Positions 32,775-42,191 of a DNA stretch of 64,000 bases are shown here, piece after piece (the first letter of the stretch is position 1; the number at the start of each line of letters is the position of its first letter). The DNA is from Mytilus edulis (Eukaryota > Mollusca > Bivalvia > Mytilida > Mytilidae), in contig NC_092354.1 of the NCBI RefSeq assembly GCF_963676685.1, forward strand, positions 75,405,335 to 75,469,334. The letters are read 5' to 3'. A program made the translations under genes and the position numbers. The notes under the pieces were generated by a model that worked only from the letters and a program-made list of their open reading frames with translations, was not told the origin of the DNA and searched no databases.

Positions 32775-35700
32775 TTAATGTTTTTCTTTTAATTTTCTAT
32801 GAAAATATGCTAGCGAATGCACATTATCATCCAGCAAGTGTCTCTTGTCATCATATGGTGATAGTCCACTTTTCACAACCTTCACCATGTGAATCTGATG
32901 GTTGAAACTTCTCAAAGTGTACATATGCGAGAGTAGTGGAGAACAATTGAACAAGGTGTTTTTATATTGTTCGAATCTAACATTTCGGGTTTTAATACCC
33001 TTTGCTACTACAGTTTCCTTGTCGTCTGCGGTGATAAAACTATACATTTTTGCTCTTAGTCCGATATATTCCACCATTTGAATGGACTTGCATTCATCTT
33101 TGAATAAACCAATAATCGATTTCCTGTCTTTGGTGTAAAGAGGGTGATCAGCTGGATAATTTGAAAAGTCATATAGCTCACTGTTTAACGACATGTCTCT
33201 ATATATGTCATCAGTTCTCACATGCATAATGAAACTGTCAGTATCTGTGTAACATAATGTTACATTCTCCTTGTATAGTTTTTTCATGTGGTTGTAGTAG
33301 TAATCAACCATGTGCGCCTTTGACAGATCGAGAATCATTTGTCCTAGGTAAATTGGTTTGTTGAAGAAAATTTTTGTTTTGGTTTGTAGCACGCCGCACA
33401 AGTGGTCGTTGAATATCTTAAAGCTTTTAAATGATGATTTTGCAGTAAGTTTTTGAAACTTATCCCACCTATGACAGAGAGAGAAGTTGATATGTTTCCG
33501 CAACGATTCCATTGATTTACCGAAAATAGCATTGTTGCCATTTTTAAAAAGTTTTTGCTCGAAATTGCTAGTAGCCTTTTTCCTCATTTCGGTATTGAAG
33601 TCAATATACTGTTTCAACCATGGACGCTGTTCAAATGAAACTATATTGTGAATCTTCTTCAAAACCAAACCTAGTTTGAGGTATAACTTTAGATTCACAT
33701 AGTGCAAGATGTAATGCTTTTTATCTTTCAAAGTAGCTAGCAATTTGGTGCTCGGTTGGTATTCTTTCCCATCATCATTTGCTTGCTCATACAGATGACG
33801 TGAATGAGGTGAAAGCATTTCATTTGTTATCACTCCTTTTTCAACTGCAAGAGGAAAATCATTGTGAAGATCGTGTAAGTTATCTGGGTAATCCAAATCG
33901 CATTCAATGACATATCCGATGTCAGCGTTATTGGATACATTTAAGACATTGAAATCGTTTATTTCCTCTTCTGACAACCACTGGAATTTCCCCACAGCTA
34001 ATGGCATGCTCATGCTTAAACCGTATAAATTGTTCGCATCTACATACATCAAGTATGAAGTTGGTAAAGCTGGATCATAATTGCTCAAGTAGGGATTGTT
34101 TGCTTTTGCATGTCTGCAGCTCACCATTGTTAAACCTCCTCGTATACTCTGCTCAAAGAAGAGCCACATTGTAGGATCTGTCAATAGCTCAAGTCTCACA
34201 CCAGTCATTTTCAATGCAGATTGCCAGGAAAGCCCTGGAAGAGTGTAATAATTTGCAGGGTCGAGGGAATAGTTCGTTATCCACTTCTTCCTGAAAGTTT
34301 CAAATACATCAGCTAATAATAGAACGTCAGTTTTTAGATAAAGATCGTGATATTCGCCTATATTCTTAATATTCATTTGATTCCATACCCGTTGCGCATG
34401 TTCATACTCGGTTTGACTAATTGTTTTCTCTGATAAATTGCTGTAGAATTTGTCTATAGAGGGTAATTCAGTTTCATTGAACCTTGCTGCATTGTCAATG
34501 TATTCGTAAGGATATGTTCCTTTTTTCAACAAAAGAGCAATCCGCTTATCATCATCAAATTCTTTTGTAAAATGTTTAAATGTTTCTTTCGGATTCTCCT
34601 TAGACATTGACGATACCAATTCCTCTAGTGAACAATTCAAAAACTGGTATGAATCGATAAAGCGCAGATTGGATAGGTTGAAACTGATGTACTTTTCTGC
34701 ATTCGTGGCTATGCAGCCAATTTCTTCACTCTTGAAAATACCTATCGAGGAACAGATTAAATGTGCATCAAACTGTTTCAGGTTATGAAATATAACTGGC
34801 ACGAATGTGTGTTCTTTAAAATTAAGATTGCAATCTCTGCATGAAGCGCCACGAAATTTACCTGAAACATGTGCATGGTCTCGAACGCGGATAGTGGAAT
34901 CTGTAAATTCTTCCATGCAAATGTGGCAATGTGTACTTGATTGAAAATCTTCCTCATCTTCAACAGTCATGCACAAGGGTTCAGGATTGTTCAAAATAGC
35001 CTTTATACGTTTATTTTCGTCAAGAAGACTATGAAGGAAGTGTTCACTAACATTTTCACCTCTATATATTTTAGGTGGTTGAGTGTATCTGTCATCGATG
35101 CAAACAACTTGATAACCGTACCCGCATGGTATCAACTTTGTTAATTTCGTTGTGCTGGTTCGATTATCTTCTGGCTCTTCAGTAACCATAGGTTCGCAAA
35201 ATGTTTCCATGTCAGCATAAATAACAAATGATGTTTGTAACTGTTTGGCGTGATCTTGAAATGTTAGTATATCGTCTACCCCCTTGGTGGGATATGTCAC
35301 ATGTTGAGCTTCAAATTTTGAGCAGTATTTTATATGTTTCTCTAAAGTATGTTCACTGGTGAAACCTGATAAACAGAATCTGCAATACTTATGACTGCGT
35401 CCCAAGCATTTTGTTCGATATAAAAGTCTATTGAGATCTGTAATCAAACACCAGTGACTTTTATTCCCACTTTTCAAATACAATAAGTCAACTTCATGAT
35501 GAGCTTCTCTTAGACCTGTTACATGGAGGGGGAAAAATTCACCCTCTTCAAATCCTAACACCATTACTGAAATGTTATTCTGCCTTTCAAATTTACTCAC
35601 AAATGATGGTGCAACGGGCAATTGTATACCTTCCATGTTCAATTCATGTTCATATGGGATGTAGTGATGCACTTTAGAAGGGTCACCTGAACACGTAGGA

Positions 35701-36578
35701 TGTATGGATGCTATAATAGCATATACAAAACATTTTTCATCTAAGTTTCTTATGTTGAGTAACGCTCTGGTTGCAGCAAGAGTTCTTGGTAGGGGTATAT
35801 ACGATCCACCGCCTAAAGGTTTATATTTAGCTGTATTAATCTCAATGTGTTTAATATGATCTAATGACCAACCGCTCCCATTTCGTATATACTCATCAAA
35901 ACTTTTGAATATTTTTTGATATGTCACATTAATATCATGTTCATCATCTATATTTGCTCTATCAACTAGATTCGATGTCTTCGAGATAAAATGTGCATTA
36001 TTCTTTAAATCATTACCACCTTCACCTCCATTCGGCTTGATCATTTGCACAAGACAATTCATATACCACTTAATATGACCGAGTTCATCACACATCTCTT
36101 GTAAATGAGTTTTTACCTCATGCTTAATTCCAGATAAAAATGCTAGAAGATCATACTTTTCCCCATTATCCTCATTCGGATAAATGAAACGAGCTCGTGC
36201 TATTCCCAAGAGAGCAGACTTATCCACACTTTTATGTTTGATTGTAGTATGTGAATTTGAATCAGTGTTTCCTGAACCAGTCTGATAAGTTGTATGATCG
36301 ATGTTGCTATGTTTAAACAAATTTTCCGCTGAATCAAAATGTCTATCACATTGTCGACATGGAAATGTACAACTGTTTCTCTGGTGTCTCTTCAGTTTGG
36401 AAGGGTGATCAAACAGAAGTTTACAATAATAACATGAATAGACCTTAACCGTAAGATTTGATCTGTTGTCATTATCAACACTCAATCGATCATTTAACTC
36501 TCGCAACTGCTGTTGATATTGAGGGTTACTGTCAGGATAAAGACGCAATAAATCCTCGCAGAAATGATCATCAGCCAT
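32775..36578 (-). CDS. Protein-primed family B DNA polymerase (Polinton PolB)
   Basis: 1267 residues, uninterrupted. Two C2H2 fingers lie at 48-95 (CYYCKLLF..., CRQCDRHF...) and another at 399-419. Exonuclease motifs: YADME (454-458), FHNLKQFDAH (597-606) and YLKTDVLLLADV (747-758). Between them is an endonuclease-VII-like Cys/His cluster (CHICMEEF...RDHAHVSGKFRG, about 551-583). Polymerase motifs: YVDANNLYG (A, 845-853), KNGNNAIFG (B, 1012-1020) and YTDTDS (C, 1110-1115). This is the replicative enzyme of Polintons, expected to copy the linear element from a terminal protein. The 5' third of the gene is repeated at 37173-37883 by a tandem duplication. Ends convergently with the SOCS-like gene across a minisatellite. 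Confidence 0.96.
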   Translation of the reverse strand: MADDHFCEDLLRLYPDSNPQYQQQLRELNDRLSVDNDNRSNLTVKVYSCYYCKLLFDHPSKLKRHQRNSCTFPCRQCDRHFDSAENLFKHSNIDHTTYQTGSGNTDSNSHTTIKHKSVDKSALLGIARARFIYPNEDNGEKYDLLAFLSGIKHEVKTHLQEMCDELGHIKWYMNCLVQMIKPNGGEGGNDLKNNAHFISKTSNLVDRANIDDEHDINVTYQKIFKSFDEYIRNGSGWSLDHIKHIEINTAKYKPLGGGSYIPLPRTLAATRALLNIRNLDEKCFVYAIIASIHPTCSGDPSKVHHYIPYEHELNMEGIQLPVAPSFVSKFERQNNISVMVLGFEEGEFFPLHVTGLREAHHEVDLLYLKSGNKSHWCLITDLNRLLYRTKCLGRSHKYCRFCLSGFTSEHTLEKHIKYCSKFEAQHVTYPTKGVDDILTFQDHAKQLQTSFVIYADMETFCEPMVTEEPEDNRTSTTKLTKLIPCGYGYQVVCIDDRYTQPPKIYRGENVSEHFLHSLLDENKRIKAILNNPEPLCMTVEDEEDFQSSTHCHICMEEFTDSTIRVRDHAHVSGKFRGASCRDCNLNFKEHTFVPVIFHNLKQFDAHLICSSIGIFKSEEIGCIATNAEKYISFNLSNLRFIDSYQFLNCSLEELVSSMSKENPKETFKHFTKEFDDDKRIALLLKKGTYPYEYIDNAARFNETELPSIDKFYSNLSEKTISQTEYEHAQRVWNQMNIKNIGEYHDLYLKTDVLLLADVFETFRKKWITNYSLDPANYYTLPGLSWQSALKMTGVRLELLTDPTMWLFFEQSIRGGLTMVSCRHAKANNPYLSNYDPALPTSYLMYVDANNLYGLSMSMPLAVGKFQWLSEEEINDFNVLNVSNNADIGYVIECDLDYPDNLHDLHNDFPLAVEKGVITNEMLSPHSRHLYEQANDDGKEYQPSTKLLATLKDKKHYILHYVNLKLYLKLGLVLKKIHNIVSFEQRPWLKQYIDFNTEMRKKATSNFEQKLFKNGNNAIFGKSMESLRKHINFSLCHRWDKFQKLTAKSSFKSFKIFNDHLCGVLQTKTKIFFNKPIYLGQMILDLSKAHMVDYYYNHMKKLYKENVTLCYTDTDSFIMHVRTDDIYRDMSLNSELYDFSNYPADHPLYTKDRKSIIGLFKDECKSIQMVEYIGLRAKMYSFITADDKETVVAKGIKTRNVRFEQYKNTLFNCSPLLSHMYTLRSFNHQIHMVKVVKSGLSPYDDKRHLLDDNVHSLAYFHRKLKEKH

Positions 36579-36818
36579 GACAATTGTGATATCAATAGCA
36601 CTTTCAACGTTTTATATATACTACGCGATCGTGGACTAGAACTAATAGGCGAACATATGTTATCTAAATATTTATTTTATTAATTAAATTTAAAGGTACA
36701 CAGTGTAAATATACAAATAGACAATATATTATATACATATATAAATATAGACAAATTTAAAGAAAAATACAAGTGATTGATTGAAGTCTCCAATAGTTTT
36801 AAATAATCCACTTCTTCA

Positions 36819-37169
36819 TTACAAATGAAATGATAACCATTTACTCTTTAATCTTTTGCGATTTTGCGATTTTTCCACATTTCTTAAGAATTTTTCAGGA
36901 GACATCTTGATAGCTTTACCCTCTGCTGCACCATCATATTCATCAACATCCATCCTATTTTCCTCTTGATTGTCTGATTTTGATCGATCTACAGTTTCTT
37001 TTAAATTTTTCAATTCTGTTTTTTGCAAAACCTGACCACTACCATGTTGTTTGGTTACATCTTCTTCTAGGTTTATTTCTGTTTTTATACTGTCACTATC
37101 TTTACCATCATATTCCTTTTCTTTTTCTTTCACATTAACAATTTCACATTGGTTGGACATATTCATCAA
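36819..37169 (-). pseudogene. 5'-truncated copy of the 131-residue Polinton protein
   Basis: Identical to residues 17-131 of the product of 38124-38519 but lacking the first 16 residues (through KEKYERL), because the tandem duplication begins inside the gene. Starts at a non-native Met. Confidence 0.85.
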
Positions 37170-37172
37170 TCT

Positions 37173-37883
37173 TCAACCGCTCCCATTTCGTATATACTCA
37201 TCAAAACTTTTGAATATTTTTTGATATGTCACATTAATATCATGTTCATCATCTATATTTGCTCTATCAACTAGATTCGATGTCTTCGAGATAAAATGTG
37301 CATTATTCTTTAAATCATTACCACCTTCACCTCCATTCGGCTTGATCATTTGCACAAGACAATTCATATACCACTTAATATGACCGAGTTCATCACACAT
37401 CTCTTGTAAATGAGTTTTTACCTCATGCTTAATTCCAGATAAAAATGCTAGAAGATCATACTTTTCCCCATTATCCTCATTCGGATAAATGAAACGAGCT
37501 CGTGCTATTCCCAAGAGAGCAGACTTATCCACACTTTTATGTTTGATTGTAGTATGTGAATTTGAATCAGTGTTTCCTGAACCAGTCTGATAAGTTGTAT
37601 GATCGATGTTGCTATGTTTAAACAAATTTTCCGCTGAATCAAAATGTCTATCACATTGTCGACATGGAAATGTACAACTGTTTCTCTGGTGTCTCTTCAG
37701 TTTGGAAGGGTGATCAAACAGAAGTTTACAATAATAACATGAATAGACCTTAACCGTAAGATTTGATCTGTTGTCATTATCAACACTCAATCGATCATTT
37801 AACTCTCGCAACTGCTGTTGATATTGAGGGTTACTGTCAGGATAAAGACGCAATAAATCCTCGCAGAAATGATCATCAGCCAT
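37173..37883 (-). pseudogene. Truncated duplicate of PolB N-terminus
   Basis: 236 codons identical to the start of PolB (zinc-finger region), then an immediate TGA at the duplication junction after NGSG. Its promoter region would be the same as that of the full gene, so it could be transcribed but would give only the zinc-finger fragment. Confidence 0.9.
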
Positions 37884-38123
37884 GACAATTGTGATATCAA
37901 TAGCACTTTCAACGTTTTATATATACTACGCGATCGTGGACTAGAACTAATAGGCGAACATATGTTATCTAAATATTTATTTTATTAATTAAATTTAAAG
38001 GTACACAGTGTAAATATACAAATAGACAATATATTATATACATATATAAATATAGACAAATTTAAAGAAAAATACAAGTGATTGATTGAAGTCTCCAATA
38101 GTTTTAAATAATCCACTTCTTCA

Positions 38124-38519
38124 TTACAAATGAAATGATAACCATTTACTCTTTAATCTTTTGCGATTTTGCGATTTTTCCACATTTCTTAAGAATTTTT
38201 CAGGAGACATCTTGATAGCTTTACCCTCTGCTGCACCATCATATTCATCAACATCCATCCTATTTTCCTCTTGATTGTCTGATTTTGATCGATCTACAGT
38301 TTCTTTTAAATTTTTCAATTCTGTTTTTTGCAAAACCTGACCACTACCATGTTGTTTGGTTACATCTTCTTCTAGGTTTATTTCTGTTTTTATACTGTCA
38401 CTATCTTTACCATCATATTCCTTTTCTTTTTCTTTCACATTAACAATTTCACATTGGTTGGACATATTCATCAATCTTTCATATTTCTCCTTGGGTAATA
38501 GTATTAACTCCCGAGTCAT
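38124..38519 (-). CDS. Small Polinton protein, unknown (131 aa)
   Basis: Begins MTRELILLPKEKYERLMN, a pattern (LLPKEKYE-L) I associate with a small protein found beside Polinton structural genes. The rest is charged and low complexity (KEKEKEYDGKDSD), ending in a basic KSQNRKRLKSKW segment. It overlaps the next gene upstream by 41 bp. Function unknown; a minor virion or assembly protein is a guess from position. Confidence 0.7.
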   Translation of the reverse strand: MTRELILLPKEKYERLMNMSNQCEIVNVKEKEKEYDGKDSDSIKTEINLEEDVTKQHGSGQVLQKTELKNLKETVDRSKSDNQEENRMDVDEYDGAAEGKAIKMSPEKFLRNVEKSQNRKRLKSKWLSFHL

Positions 38520-38820
38520 AGTATTTGAAAAAAGATGATATCAATGTTGGAATAATAACAATTATCTTCAGTAAACGTTTTCTCCTCAACTGAGGTGTTA
38601 TATTATTAACTACCACAGCACGAATGAACTTTGCAAAAGTTGAAAGATTCCTTTTAACCCTCTCAGACAATGGTATGACGCTTTTTAGACAGTTGAATAC
38701 TATTTCTACTAATAGTTGTAATTGTCTGTGGTCCGTGCTTTTTATGATTTGAGCAGATTGTTCAGGTGTAGTGTTCGCCAATAATTTAAGGAAGCTTCTA
38801 CTTGATTCTTTTAAAATCAT
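38479..38820 (-). CDS. Small basic Polinton protein (113 aa)
   Basis: Helical N-terminus (LKESSRSFLKLLANTTPEQS; LLVEIVFNCLKSVIPLSERV) followed by a basic stretch (TPQLRRKRLLK). Proteins of this type lie next to the packaging ATPase in Polintons and adintovirus-like elements and may be core or DNA-condensing proteins (inference). Its ATG overlaps the ATPase stop by 4 bp. Confidence 0.7.
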   Translation of the reverse strand: MILKESSRSFLKLLANTTPEQSAQIIKSTDHRQLQLLVEIVFNCLKSVIPLSERVKRNLSTFAKFIRAVVVNNITPQLRRKRLLKIIVIIPTLISSFFKYYDSGVNTITQGEI

Positions 38821-39467
38821 TTTGGTTGATAAACAATCGTGTCCTCCCCCGGAAAAGGATTTGCGCGCAACTGATATTCAGGGTTTGAACCTGGTGCTAT
38901 ATCCACTATCAAGCAATTGTATGGTCTGCTAATTGCACGTTGGTAAACGTCCATGAAAAAGCGAACTTGACCTGGAAACATTTGTCGAGCTAAAGATTGT
39001 ATTTGCAGTGAATCTCTACCATTTTTGAAAAGAAAAAAGACGTGAGAATTCAAACTGATTGATCGCATAACCTTCCCCTTCTGATATAAATTTTGTAGTA
39101 TAAAAATAATTGATGTTAAGGTGTGATGACTTAAAACGCAATAAATCTTCTGCATCAGTTTACAGTCCACTACTTCATCCATTTTATCATCAATGATCCA
39201 TAATGTGTGTATATCCTTATCAACAAGAAAATCACTTTCATCAGGCAGTTCCAGTTGAAATGAAATGTTGGAGACAGTTTTTTTCAATTCATCGAAGACA
39301 TCTTGCCATATGCTGTAACAGTAGTATATCTTCTGAGGTGGTATTGTAAACATTTCCTGAGCGTTCTCTAATAATCTTTTAATGTATGTAGTTTTTCCTG
39401 AACCCGTTGGACCGACACATATTGAAGTCATGGGTGTTTGAAATTTCACCAAACTCATGATGATCAC
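38817..39467 (-). CDS. FtsK/HerA-type genome-packaging ATPase
   Basis: 216 residues. Walker A GPTGSGKT at 19-26, Walker B LWIIDD at 89-94, and the sensor/arginine region QNLYQKGKVMRSISLNSH. Matches the packaging ATPase of Polintons and related double-jelly-roll viruses, which would pump DNA into a capsid. Start could be Met1 or Met4 (MSLVKFQ). Separated from the protease by 53 bp and overlapping the next gene by 4 bp, as in a compact viral operon-like block. Confidence 0.93.
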   Translation of the reverse strand: MIIMSLVKFQTPMTSICVGPTGSGKTTYIKRLLENAQEMFTIPPQKIYYCYSIWQDVFDELKKTVSNISFQLELPDESDFLVDKDIHTLWIIDDKMDEVVDCKLMQKIYCVLSHHTLTSIIFILQNLYQKGKVMRSISLNSHVFFLFKNGRDSLQIQSLARQMFPGQVRFFMDVYQRAISRPYNCLIVDIAPGSNPEYQLRANPFPGEDTIVYQPK

Positions 39468-39520
39468 CTCTTGCTCGAATGATGATTGTTACCATGTGTC
39501 TCATCATTTTAAACACTTTT

Positions 39521-39988
39521 TCATATGCAGTGTGAATAGGTTTTACCAATCACATTGAAAACAAAGATGTCGTTTGCTTGATGATTATCACTGAAAAAAT
39601 CGTGAATGTTAGTTAGATCATACTCTCTACATAAGAGTGATAAGATGAAAATGCAATATTGACCGCATACTGATGAATTCTCACTCTGTAATCGTTTTTG
39701 ATTTATTTCCAGAGATATCGCATTGTGTTCAAAGAATTTTAAGAAGTGACGTGAATAATAATCGGGAGAGTGTGCGAAGCTGTCGAAAAATATCCCTCTT
39801 CGTTCCTCATTTATGAAAAAGGCGATCCAGTGTGCACCATTCTCAAAATGATTTTCAGTGTTACAAATAAATCCCATGGGTCGATTTCTCACTATCTTAG
39901 GTATCTGATCTGCTGCAAATATACCAACAATTTTATCCTTCATTAGTTCATCACAATTAATCATACACTCCAATTGCATAGTGTTCAT
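39521..39988 (-). CDS. Adenain-like cysteine protease
   Basis: 155 residues. Catalytic His53 in GAHWIAFF, acidic Asp69 in GIFFDSF, Gln101 and nucleophile Cys108 in SVCGQYC; the Q-to-C spacing of seven equals that of adenovirus protease. In Polintons this enzyme is expected to mature capsid proteins. ATG overlaps the capsid gene stop in a GAATGA arrangement (4 bp). Confidence 0.93.
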   Translation of the reverse strand: MNTMQLECMINCDELMKDKIVGIFAADQIPKIVRNRPMGFICNTENHFENGAHWIAFFINEERRGIFFDSFAHSPDYYSRHFLKFFEHNAISLEINQKRLQSENSSVCGQYCIFILSLLCREYDLTNIHDFFSDNHQANDIFVFNVIGKTYSHCI

Positions 39989-41307
39989 TCTTGAATTATG
40001 ATGTCTCGAGTTTGAGTTATTTCAAAATATCCACTAAATTCACTATAAATGATTATAGTTGTTGGTTCAGTGAGGGGAGAATCAAATGTGCATTCCAAAT
40101 TGACACGTTCATTCCTTTTCAATGTTAAATAATCTAAACCTTCAAAAATTGGTTCCAGTTGAAAGGCATACAAGGCATATCCTTCAGAAAAACTGTCTCT
40201 GTTTAATCCATTACCACAGTCTTGCAGAGTTTTCCCAGCAACCTCAAATAGATTGCGAAATGCAACAATGGATGATTCTCCACTTGACGAGTCAAATTTT
40301 ACTCTGACAGGATTCCCGGAAACTGGCACTCCCTCAACTTTAAGATTTATTTCACTTAGGTGGCAATGTTTGAATGTCCACGGACATAGTGAGTAGTCAC
40401 CTGCTATGTTTTGACTCCCCGTAAAGGCTATCAATACCTTATTGGGTCTATTATTCTGGAATATGTTGTTGAAGTTAAAACTTATTTGACCAGCTGGAAG
40501 TGAAATTGTGCGAACATCATTTTGCACAATGGGATATTTAGCGTTTACTGTCCTGAGTATAGAATCGTGGCCATATACAATGCCGGGGTGAACGTGGATC
40601 TTTGCTATTGATAGATACATATCTTCAATCTCAAGGTAATAATCAGCATCTTCATCAACCGACATTAGATAAAATTCTGGTCTCGATCTGTAGAATTTCA
40701 CAGTAACTCCTACTTGATTTAATATGTAACGATTCATTGAAAACAGGGGATGGAAAATGTTTCCTTCAAGATCAACAGTTTTACCATTTTTTATGTATGC
40801 TGTTCTTCTGTAGAGCCCAAGATTTGATCCTGTGTTACAATCTGCATCATCCAATGTTCCTTGATGATCGTCTATCCATAATTGACTTGAGAGCTGCGAT
40901 TCTTTAGCTTCTTTCCCATATTTCAATAAAGTTTGCATATAAGCTTTGTAAGGGTAAAATCCTGTTGAAGATGTGACAATTTTATTTTGAATTAAAACAT
41001 CTATTTGATTAAATAATGCATGCAAAACATAGTTCACAGGCCCGCAATTAACGTCACTGCTATCTGCTATGGTTCCATCTCCTCTTTTAAGTCTTAGACG
41101 TACATGCATTGTTGATTTACTTAAGTCTAGATACTCTGTTCCACCAGATATGTGAAACTCTATTGGCGATGTCTTTGTAAAAGTTGCAGCTGGTCGAATA
41201 TGTTCATATGTGATTCTTGTGACTGCAGTTTGATGACCTGGTAGATTGAATAAAGACAACTGACTTGGTTGCAGCTCATGAAATGTTTCAGGATTTATTT
41301 TAGCCAT
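39985..41307 (-). CDS. Double-jelly-roll major capsid protein
   Basis: 440 residues, beginning MAKINPETFHELQPSQLSLF, with beta-rich composition and the conserved central region SIAKIHVHPGIVYGHDSIL. This corresponds to the hexon-like capsid protein of Polintons/adintovirus-like elements. Position between penton/basic genes and protease agrees. It implies virion-forming potential. Confidence 0.9.
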   Translation of the reverse strand: MAKINPETFHELQPSQLSLFNLPGHQTAVTRITYEHIRPAATFTKTSPIEFHISGGTEYLDLSKSTMHVRLRLKRGDGTIADSSDVNCGPVNYVLHALFNQIDVLIQNKIVTSSTGFYPYKAYMQTLLKYGKEAKESQLSSQLWIDDHQGTLDDADCNTGSNLGLYRRTAYIKNGKTVDLEGNIFHPLFSMNRYILNQVGVTVKFYRSRPEFYLMSVDEDADYYLEIEDMYLSIAKIHVHPGIVYGHDSILRTVNAKYPIVQNDVRTISLPAGQISFNFNNIFQNNRPNKVLIAFTGSQNIAGDYSLCPWTFKHCHLSEINLKVEGVPVSGNPVRVKFDSSSGESSIVAFRNLFEVAGKTLQDCGNGLNRDSFSEGYALYAFQLEPIFEGLDYLTLKRNERVNLECTFDSPLTEPTTIIIYSEFSGYFEITQTRDIIIQE

Positions 41308-41315
41308 TTTGAATT

Positions 41316-41786
41316 TTACTGGAAAATATCCTTTTCAATTAGCTGATTCTTTAATCTTTTTTTCACACTCTGTACACTTCCTTTCTTACTGTTTGTTTTA
41401 TTTTTCCTTCCTCCTTTCTTTGTCTTTTTCGTTTTCTTCTGCTCCCCTCTATGGCTTTTTCTATTACTGTTTTGTAACTTCCCACGTTTGCGTTTTATCT
41501 TTTTCACAGCTCGACTAATTTCCGACTTAGCATTTTCCACCTGCTGCTGTGCATGTGTTACAAGTTTAATGGGTGATTGCGCATGTGGTTTACTTTGTGG
41601 TAATGTGATTGGTTCCATGAAGCTAGCTGCTGAATTAGTGAGGGAACCACCACTCTGGATAGTTCTTCTGTATGAATTATTAAGATATGAATTGTGATGT
41701 TTGTCATTCGCTAGATTTTCATAGTACATTATCCATGTCCTAGGGTCTAGCACATATTGAGAATTGTTCAATTCCATGATTATCAT
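41316..41786 (-). CDS. Basic Polinton structural-type protein (156 aa)
   Basis: N-terminal YVLDPRTWIMYYENLAND, a middle containing IQSGGSL (a Gly-Gly site that a neighbouring adenain-like protease might cut), and a strongly basic C-terminus (KKIKRKRGK, KKTKKTKKGGRK). Could be a membrane-lytic or DNA-binding minor virion protein; inference from composition and location. Overlaps the penton gene by 4 bp. Confidence 0.75.
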   Translation of the reverse strand: MIIMELNNSQYVLDPRTWIMYYENLANDKHHNSYLNNSYRRTIQSGGSLTNSAASFMEPITLPQSKPHAQSPIKLVTHAQQQVENAKSEISRAVKKIKRKRGKLQNSNRKSHRGEQKKTKKTKKGGRKNKTNSKKGSVQSVKKRLKNQLIEKDIFQ

Positions 41787-42190
41787 GCAAAGTATGGATA
41801 CGACCTGAAGTGCAGTGTAATCGACACTGGATTTTTTAAAAATGATGCATGACTCCCTTGCATGTCAGTAATAAAGAATTCAATGTCTCTTATTTCACTT
41901 TTCACCACTGGAATGTATGCAAGTTGATCAAAGTGGTAGTATTCAGTTTGAGAGCAGCAACATATTCGCTTCAATAAGGGTTGTTTGTTACCATCGACTA
42001 TTACATCACCGCATATGTTTGCATATATATATAGATCATTATTTGATGATAATTTAATATCAACTAATGCGACTTTCCATTTTGATTTCATCACTATTGG
42101 CGTCTGAAGATATGTACGGAATTTGTGTGGTCTGTTATGTGGGTAAATGTCTAAATTTTTGTTACTGTTAATGACCATGTAAAAGCTCAT
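41783..42190 (-). CDS. Penton-like minor capsid protein
   Basis: 135 residues starting MSFYMVINSNKNLDIYPHNR, with WKVALVDIKLSSN soon after: the single-jelly-roll minor capsid type of Polintons. I use ATG 42190, one base after the integrase stop, rather than an upstream ATG at 42205 that would overlap integrase. Confidence 0.85.
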   Translation of the reverse strand: MSFYMVINSNKNLDIYPHNRPHKFRTYLQTPIVMKSKWKVALVDIKLSSNNDLYIYANICGDVIVDGNKQPLLKRICCCSQTEYYHFDQLAYIPVVKSEIRDIEFFITDMQGSHASFLKNPVSITLHFRSYPYFA

Positions 42191-42191
42191 T

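Larger units (their letters stand above)
35869..38478. repeat. Perfect 1305-bp tandem duplication
   Basis: Unit 1 is 35869-37173, unit 2 is 37174-38478. Every point I compared is identical with a constant 1305-bp shift, and the copies abut without spacer. It contains the first 236 codons of PolB, its upstream spacer and most of the small gene at 38124-38519. It is either a very recent duplication or an assembly artefact (e.g. two haplotypes or an unresolved repeat). Confidence 0.93.
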
